Assembly (NCBI GenBank): GCA_900542185.1
Contig: UQMZ01000024.1
Location: forward strand, 1-55,057
Reading direction: 5' to 3'
DNA length: 55,057 nucleotides
From: an uncultured Bacteroidales bacterium
GTDB lineage: Bacteria; Bacteroidota; Bacteroidia; Bacteroidales; Muribaculaceae
Shown here: positions 51,253 through 55,057 of the stretch, piece by piece
Numbering within the stretch: the stretch's first letter is position 1
Layout: every line of letters begins with the position of its first letter
The notes under the pieces: generated by a model
What the model was told of the DNA's origin: nothing
The model's input: the letters and a program-made list of their open reading frames with translations, nothing else
Databases searched by the model: none
Program-made: the position numbers and the translations under genes

Positions 51253-52201
51253 TAATATGGCAAAGACAAGACCGATTTTTAATCCTGAAAAATTACCTGT
51301 GGTATATCATCCGGGCGAGATCCTTGAAGAAAAGCTTCAGGAACTTGGCATGGGAGTAAAGGAATTTGCCACAAGAGTGTCAAAACCGGAAAAGACAATA
51401 ATAGCGGTTCTTAAAGGCGATAGTTCCATAACACCGGATATGGCAGTGGCATTTGAGTTAGTGACTAAAATTCCTGCAACAATGTGGTTGCGTCATCAAA
51501 AAAGCTATGATGAATTCATAGCCCGTAAAAAGAGGGAGAAAACGCTTAAAGATGGATTACAGTGGGCACAAAAGTTCCCGTACGAAGAAATATCTCGACT
51601 TGGCTGGCTTGCAGATATAACCAATACATCGGAAGGTGCAAGGAATATTGTGGATACGTTATGCACTTTTTTTGCCGTGAGTTCTCCGAAGGGTTGGGAA
51701 GATTATTATCTCAATCAAAAGCTTCGCGTGGCTTTCAGAATAACGTTGGCTGAAGTGTGTGATCCATACGCTTTATCGGCCTGGTTGCGTAGGGGGGAAA
51801 TTCAGGCTGGCGAAATATCAGTAGGGAAGAAGTATACTTCCAAACTACTCCGTGGGATATTGAGTGATATTTCTAAAAGCAGAAAGGAAGATGCAACTGA
51901 TAAAGAAGATCGTTTAGTGGAGATGCTTGGTAGTGCCGGTGTAAAGCTGATATTCACGGAAACATTGTCATCAGCACCAGTGAAGGGATGCACAAGATAC
52001 ATTAACGGAGTACCATGTATCCAACTTGCAAAAAACTTCGATGATGAATCAGACTTCTGGAACACTCTTTATCATGAAATCGGGCATATCCTTCTTCATG
52101 GCAAGAAAGATATCTTCATGGAGAATGTCAATTACGGGGACAAAGATCCGAATAAAGAGAAGGAGGCTTCGGAATTCGCCGCTCTCTGGATGGAATCATA
52201 G
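51242..52201 (+). CDS. higA: HigA-type antitoxin fused to ImmA/IrrE-like peptidase, C-terminally short
   Basis: 319 aa from the ATG at 51242 (ATG at 51257 is an alternative). The N-terminal helix-turn-helix of HigA type (YHPGEILEEKLQELGMGVKEFATRVSKPEKTI, about residues 15-90) is followed by a middle helical part. The C-terminus has a zinc-peptidase motif, YHEIGHILLHG (H278), as in ImmA/IrrE. The usual third-ligand segment (EKEASEFAALW) is present, but the protein stops three residues later, while family members normally continue for some tens of residues. A late truncation is likely. It neutralises HigB and represses the operon through the ATTTACA operators. Confidence 0.85.
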   Translation: MANNNMAKTRPIFNPEKLPVVYHPGEILEEKLQELGMGVKEFATRVSKPEKTIIAVLKGDSSITPDMAVAFELVTKIPATMWLRHQKSYDEFIARKKREKTLKDGLQWAQKFPYEEISRLGWLADITNTSEGARNIVDTLCTFFAVSSPKGWEDYYLNQKLRVAFRITLAEVCDPYALSAWLRRGEIQAGEISVGKKYTSKLLRGILSDISKSRKEDATDKEDRLVEMLGSAGVKLIFTETLSSAPVKGCTRYINGVPCIQLAKNFDDESDFWNTLYHEIGHILLHGKKDIFMENVNYGDKDPNKEKEASEFAALWMES

Positions 52202-52223
52202 AAAAACTACGTATAAGTAATAA

Positions 52224-52260
52224 AATGCGCGATGACCGAATGTGTGGCTCATCGCGCATT
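52224..52260. terminator. Bidirectional terminator
   Basis: A 12-bp stem AATGCGCGATGA/TCATCGCGCATT (52224-52235 and 52249-52260), 13-base loop, then ATTAAT. It lies between the convergent higA and winged-helix genes. The core CGCGATGA is shared with the terminator at 35,826. Confidence 0.75.
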
Positions 52261-52285
52261 ATTAATATGTGGAATTAAATACGCT

Positions 52286-52570
52286 TTATTTCAGGTTGAG
52301 GTATTGCTTCAGGGCGTCGACGTAGGATTCGAAGGCACGGCGACCGGCGGGGGTGACGCGGCAGGTGGTACGGGGGCGTTTGCCCTCGTAGCCCTTGGTG
52401 ATGGTAATGTAGCCGGCGTTGCTCAGCTTGTCGAGCTGGATGCTGAGGTTGCCGGCGGTCGACTCCGTCTTGGTGCGTAGATAGACGAAGTCGGCCTCCT
52501 CGATGTTCATCAATATCGACATTACCGCCAGCCTGAGCTGCGAATGCAGTAACGGATCAAGTTCTTTCAT
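52286..52570 (-). CDS. Winged-helix transcriptional regulator
   Basis: 94 aa from the ATG at 52570; longer frames run into the preceding gene, whose stop is at 52581. MKELDPLLHSQLRLAVMSILMNIEEADFVYLRTKTESTAGNLSIQLDKLSNAGYITITKGYEGKRPRTTCRVTPAGRRAFESYVDAL is a MarR/PadR-like winged helix of the short 'transcriptional regulator' type paired with membrane proteins in Bacteroidetes. It follows the membrane protein gene by 10 bp. Two near-identical 17-bp palindromes in the promoter region are the likely binding sites, giving autoregulation. Confidence 0.88.
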   Translation of the reverse strand: MKELDPLLHSQLRLAVMSILMNIEEADFVYLRTKTESTAGNLSIQLDKLSNAGYITITKGYEGKRPRTTCRVTPAGRRAFESYVDALKQYLNLK

Positions 52571-52580
52571 CTTCGATGCC

Positions 52581-53210
52581 TTAAAGTCTTTGATGCTTCG
52601 CTTTATAGTTAATAACGTGTCCGGGCACGATAAACATTGCGGCGAACGCCAAAATAAACAGCGGCATGAACCAGACGGCATATAGCGTGACATGCCCGGC
52701 AATGCAGCATTCGGTGAAGATGCCGATAAGCAGGCCTATGGAGCCTCCGATTATCATGGAAATTTCATTGACGACTATGCCCTGGACTATCTCGGCGAAG
52801 GGTACCAGTGTCAATGCGAAGCCTAACATCATCATCCAGCTGTCGACGCCGCCGACCAGAAGAAATGCCACGCACATCAGCGCCGCGGCTATGGATGTGT
52901 ATCCGATAACGGTCCAGATCTGGGAAGTGAGGCGGTCGGAGTAACTTTTCATACCGCGTTCCGACTGTTCCTTGCGGGCCATGATGGGGGTGAGCGTCCC
53001 GCCGACAATCATTATCAGGAACCAGAGGTAGTTCCATGCCGGATGACGGGTGATGGCCAGCATTATCCATATCAGGGCGGCGACTGCCGCAGAGAGATAG
53101 CCCCACATCAGCATGATGTTGCCGTCGCCGATGTAACGTTCACGTGTGCGGCGTATCATAGTGGTGATTAGCTCAAGGCTTTCCTGCTCGGTTAATTTCT
53201 TGTCTTCCAT
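52581..53210 (-). CDS. Multi-pass membrane protein paired with the winged-helix regulator
   Basis: 209 aa. A short N-terminal hydrophilic part (TEQESLELITTMIRRTRERYIGDGN) is followed by about six hydrophobic segments (YLSAAVAALIWIMLAI, YLWFLIMIVGGTL, TVIGYTSIAAALMCVAFLLVGG, MMMLGFALTLVPFA, ISMIIGGSIGLLIGIF, LYAVWFMPLFILAFAAMFIVPG). No enzymatic motif. Pairs like this with a small winged-helix protein are common in Bacteroidetes but of unknown function; membrane-stress or lipid-linked roles are speculation. It is transcribed from a consensus promoter at 53,353-53,384. Confidence 0.85.
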   Translation of the reverse strand: MEDKKLTEQESLELITTMIRRTRERYIGDGNIMLMWGYLSAAVAALIWIMLAITRHPAWNYLWFLIMIVGGTLTPIMARKEQSERGMKSYSDRLTSQIWTVIGYTSIAAALMCVAFLLVGGVDSWMMMLGFALTLVPFAEIVQGIVVNEISMIIGGSIGLLIGIFTECCIAGHVTLYAVWFMPLFILAFAAMFIVPGHVINYKAKHQRL

Positions 53211-53283
53211 TTTCGAGTGTGTTTAATGGTTTCTAAATTCTTCCGGCTTGAATTCAATCAAGTTTAGGAGATGTTTGTAAATA

Positions 53284-53300
53284 GGTTTATGATATAAACC
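53284..53300. promoter_or_regulatory. Palindromic operator 1
   Basis: GGTTTATGATATAAACC, a 17-bp near-perfect palindrome in the 5' leader of the membrane protein gene. It is 81 bp (centre to centre) from operator 2 with the same sequence pattern. Confidence 0.7.
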
Positions 53301-53352
53301 GAAATTATTTGAAAAAAGAGCGATACTCGCGATTACCGTCCTAATTCGACTG

Positions 53353-53384
53353 CAAATATAAATCAGTTTATAATGTAAACCAAA
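53353..53384 (-). promoter_or_regulatory. Promoter with palindromic operator 2
   Basis: Minus strand: TTTG (53384-53381), 20 bp, TATATTTG (53360-53353), full consensus. Between the two elements lies AGTTTATAATGTAAACC (53365-53381), the same palindrome as operator 1, so a bound regulator would block RNA polymerase. The leader to the ATG at 53210 is about 135 nt. Confidence 0.8.
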
Positions 53385-53438
53385 TTATGATATTGAATTT
53401 AACATAGATTAACATTAAGAGAATGGTAAATAAGAGGA

Positions 53439-53807
53439 TTATTTGAAACTTTCGGGGGAGATGTTGTATTCGGAAATAATGCGTTCAACGTCTTTTTTCA
53501 GTTGCGGAATATGCCGTAACACTAAGCCCCATAAAAACTCTTTCTCCACACTGTCGTACCCGTGGATGATGCGGTTGCGAGTGTTGATAATTTCTTTGGC
53601 GTTTGGAATTTCAAATGTCGGATCTTTCTTACGGATGCGGTTTATTGCTTCGCCCATTATTTCAGTCTTACGCTCGACGGCGCAAATTCTCAGACCATCT
53701 TTTTCAAACAAATCGAAACGTTTGGGAAAGTCTGCAAAGAAACTTTCCAATTCGTTGATGGCGTCCAACACATCCTGAAGATGTTTCAATATATACTCAT
53801 CAACCAT
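53439..53807 (-). CDS. hepT: HepT-type RNase toxin (DUF86)
   Basis: 122 aa from the ATG at 53807; a start at 53834 would add nine residues. YILKHLQDVLDAINELESFF and KTEIMGEAINRIRKKDP lead to the HEPN-type RNase motif RNRIIHGYDS (R-x4-H-x-Y), which is intact. HepT cleaves RNA and is controlled by its partner MntA through AMPylation of the Tyr in this motif (known for the family). The gene overlaps the mntA stop by 8 bp, the usual mntA-hepT order. Confidence 0.9.
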   Translation of the reverse strand: MVDEYILKHLQDVLDAINELESFFADFPKRFDLFEKDGLRICAVERKTEIMGEAINRIRKKDPTFEIPNAKEIINTRNRIIHGYDSVEKEFLWGLVLRHIPQLKKDVERIISEYNISPESFK

Positions 53808-54105
53808 AGATAATTTGTTTTGTACGGTTGACATTGGCGATGAAGTATTTGTTCTTCAGTCCTTTCTCTACGACTAAATCCACTTTGCGACCGAAGATCC
53901 TTTCCAACGCTTCCTGAAAATCGAAATAGTTGGTGACATAATCCCACTTTTCGTGGTCGGTGGTATCGAAATTGACGAGCAGGTCCACATCGCTTTGATC
54001 ATTGAACCTATCGGTCAGGATTGATCCGAACACGGCCAGAGTCTTGACCCTGTGTTTGCGACACAGCTCAATGATTCGTTGTAAATTCAGCTCAATCAGT
54101 TTCAT
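53800..54105 (-). CDS. mntA: MntA-type nucleotidyltransferase antitoxin
   Basis: 101 aa. AVFGSILTDRFNDQSDVDLLV contains the minimal nucleotidyltransferase signature GS-x10-DxD. Flanking parts (LQRIIELCRKHRVKTL; FDFQEALERIFGRKVDLVVEKGL) are typical of MntA. It modifies HepT with AMP and so silences the toxin. First gene of the pair. The -7 element at 54,110 lies so close to the ATG that the transcript would be leaderless or nearly so. Confidence 0.92.
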   Translation of the reverse strand: MKLIELNLQRIIELCRKHRVKTLAVFGSILTDRFNDQSDVDLLVNFDTTDHEKWDYVTNYFDFQEALERIFGRKVDLVVEKGLKNKYFIANVNRTKQIIYG

Positions 54106-54109
54106 ACGG

Positions 54110-54117
54110 CAAATTTA
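54110..54117 (-). promoter_or_regulatory. Promoter -7 of mntA-hepT
   Basis: Minus strand TAAATTTG (54117-54110), a perfect -7. The normal start site, 5-7 nt downstream, falls on the ATG (54105-54103). No clear -33. Confidence 0.5.
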
Positions 54118-54267
54118 GTGATAATTTCCGATATGTAAACACATAATGTTATATTTTTGATGAGATGTCGATAAAAACCACATGGAAAGGACATTTGTTG
54201 GATATGTAGGGAAAGGTTGTGGCCGATTGGCGGACAGCCTTAAAAGCATTAATGGTATTGAATTAAA

Positions 54268-54720
54268 ATGATGAAAATGAAAAAGATATTGAAATGGCTG
54301 CCGTTGCTGCTGGTGACGGTGGTGTTCGGGGCGTTGGGCGCCGCTTGTGATGACGACGACAAGGTGATAAGTGAAAATGAATTGCCGGCATCGGCAAAGA
54401 CATTTGTCAGCACATATTTCGCGCCGGCAAAAGTGGCGACGGTCTATAAGGACGGAAATGAATATGAGGTCATGCTGTCGGACGGCGTGCGTATAGATTT
54501 CAATAAATCGGGAGAATGGACTGATGTGGACGCGCCGCTTAACGAGGAACTGCCTACCGGTTTCTATCCCGAGGCAATCGACACGTATCTATTGGCGAAT
54601 ATGGATGGCGCCGGGATCAATGAGATCTCTAAAGAGCGTTACGGCTACGATGTGGAGCTTGTGACCGGAATCGACCTGAGATTCGATTCCCAGGGCGCGT
54701 TCCTCCGATACGACGACTGA
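54268..54720 (+). CDS. PepSY-like (DUF2874) lipoprotein
   Basis: 150 aa. Signal peptide with a lipoprotein cysteine (GALGAACDDDDK). The mature part matches the PepSY-like/DUF2874 pattern: LPASAKTFVSTYFAPAKVATVYKDGNEYEVMLSDGVRIDFNKSGEWTDVDA, then a second half-repeat with IDTYLLANM...YDVELVTGIDLRFDSQGAFLRYDD. Such periplasmic proteins of Bacteroidetes are often induced in the host, but their function is unknown. A candidate -7 element TATTTTTG is at 54,152-54,159. The gene stands alone. Confidence 0.85.
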   Translation: MMKMKKILKWLPLLLVTVVFGALGAACDDDDKVISENELPASAKTFVSTYFAPAKVATVYKDGNEYEVMLSDGVRIDFNKSGEWTDVDAPLNEELPTGFYPEAIDTYLLANMDGAGINEISKERYGYDVELVTGIDLRFDSQGAFLRYDD

Positions 54721-54859
54721 GAAACCGTTTAAATTTATTACGAAAATATCCTATATGAATTAGTTCAATGCTTTTGATAAGATTCTGAAATTCAATCACT
54801 CTCTAAATCATATCAAGCCAATTTTTATAACCTGTCTTATTAAAAGTTATACGGAAAGA

Positions 54860-54897
54860 AACCGAAGTGTATGAACGTAATAACCCACACACTTCGG
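54860..54897. terminator. Hairpin, probable terminator
   Basis: A 10-bp perfect stem ACCGAAGTGT/ACACTTCGGT with an 18-base loop. On the minus strand it is followed by TTTCTTTCC, so it may end transcription coming from the right edge. The gap 54,721-54,928 holds no gene. Confidence 0.5.
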
Positions 54898-54928
54898 TAA
54901 CAATAATGATAGTTGTAGTCAGTAGATA

Positions 54929-55039
54929 TCAGGATTCAATCAGCATACGCTCGTGACTATGATGAGTGACCATGCCATACTTATCAATGCTGTCTATATA
55001 AAGGAGGTCGTCAGTTCTCATAGGAGCTATATTGTCAGG
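54929..55039 (-). pseudogene. Possible LytTR-domain fragment at the window edge
   Basis: A minus-strand frame gives PDNIAPMRTDDLLYIDSIDK followed by YGMVTHHSHERMLIES and a stop, reminiscent of the first strands of a LytTR DNA-binding domain. An in-frame stop at 55,040-55,042 and the early stop at 54,929 make it too short for a domain. It is either decayed or coincidental. Confidence 0.25.
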
Positions 55040-55057
55040 CTACAGCCGGTGTCGAAG

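Overview
The window looks like chromosomal DNA of a gut Bacteroidales, most likely Muribaculaceae- or Prevotella-like. The evidence is: SusC/SusD-type genes, many secreted glycan-degrading enzymes, C-terminal tails typical of Bacteroidetes secreted proteins, and promoters of the Bacteroidetes form TTTG-N19-21-TAnnTTTG. No rRNA, tRNA, CRISPR array or complete insertion sequence was seen.

Region 1 (1-5,000): a secreted DUF362 protein, a TonB-dependent receptor of the siderophore/cobalamin size class, and a GH128-like secreted glycosidase with a C-terminal sorting-like tail.

Region 2 (5,300-35,860): a large polysaccharide utilisation locus (PUL). It starts with a membrane regulator that joins a periplasmic beta-propeller and Y_Y_Y sensor directly to a cytoplasmic AraC domain, with no kinase or receiver. 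Next come an ECF sigma factor without an anti-sigma factor, SusC, SusD, an Ig-like surface lipoprotein, an alginate-lyase-family protein, a GH28-like beta-helix and a heparinase II/III-like lyase. Further enzymes follow: a second alginate-lyase-family lipoprotein, two GH97, GH127, GH43 and GH88. Lyases plus GH88 point to a uronic-acid-containing polysaccharide; GH127, GH43 and GH97 point to arabinose, xylose or galactose decorations. The middle (about 22.5-28.4 kb) has lower GC by eye and is repeat-rich: two paralogous beta-helix-like secreted proteins, a 35-bp remnant of a third 3' end, and a four-helix-bundle (S23/IVP-like) gene flanked by arrays of a 9-bp repeat. A third such array lies at 32.8 kb, and a 29-bp perfect inverted repeat lies at 28.7 kb.

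Region 3 (35,900-54,100): an AT-richer accessory island with a nitroreductase, an AAA-ATPase/PD-(D/E)XK protein, a DUF3791-DUF3990-DUF3791 putative toxin-antitoxin operon, HigB/HigA-ImmA, MntA/HepT, a ZIP metal transporter and a membrane-protein/winged-helix pair. Its centre (39.1-49.9 kb) is the most striking part. An operon encodes an exported caspase-like protease, an ECF sigma factor, a single-pass anti-sigma-like protein and an exported TPR-CHAT protease. Around it are three further transcription units: a 308-aa exported protein with two lipoproteins, a Pif1-like helicase with a TPR-like C-terminus, and a two-gene membrane/TerB-like unit. Each of these three is preceded by the same element, TGTTAACCTT-N14-CAT, at identical spacing, while the protease operon itself has a housekeeping-type -7 element. 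My reading is a protease-gated sigma-factor switch with a three-unit regulon.

Region 4 (54,100-55,057): a PepSY-like lipoprotein, a hairpin, and a short LytTR-like fragment at the right edge.
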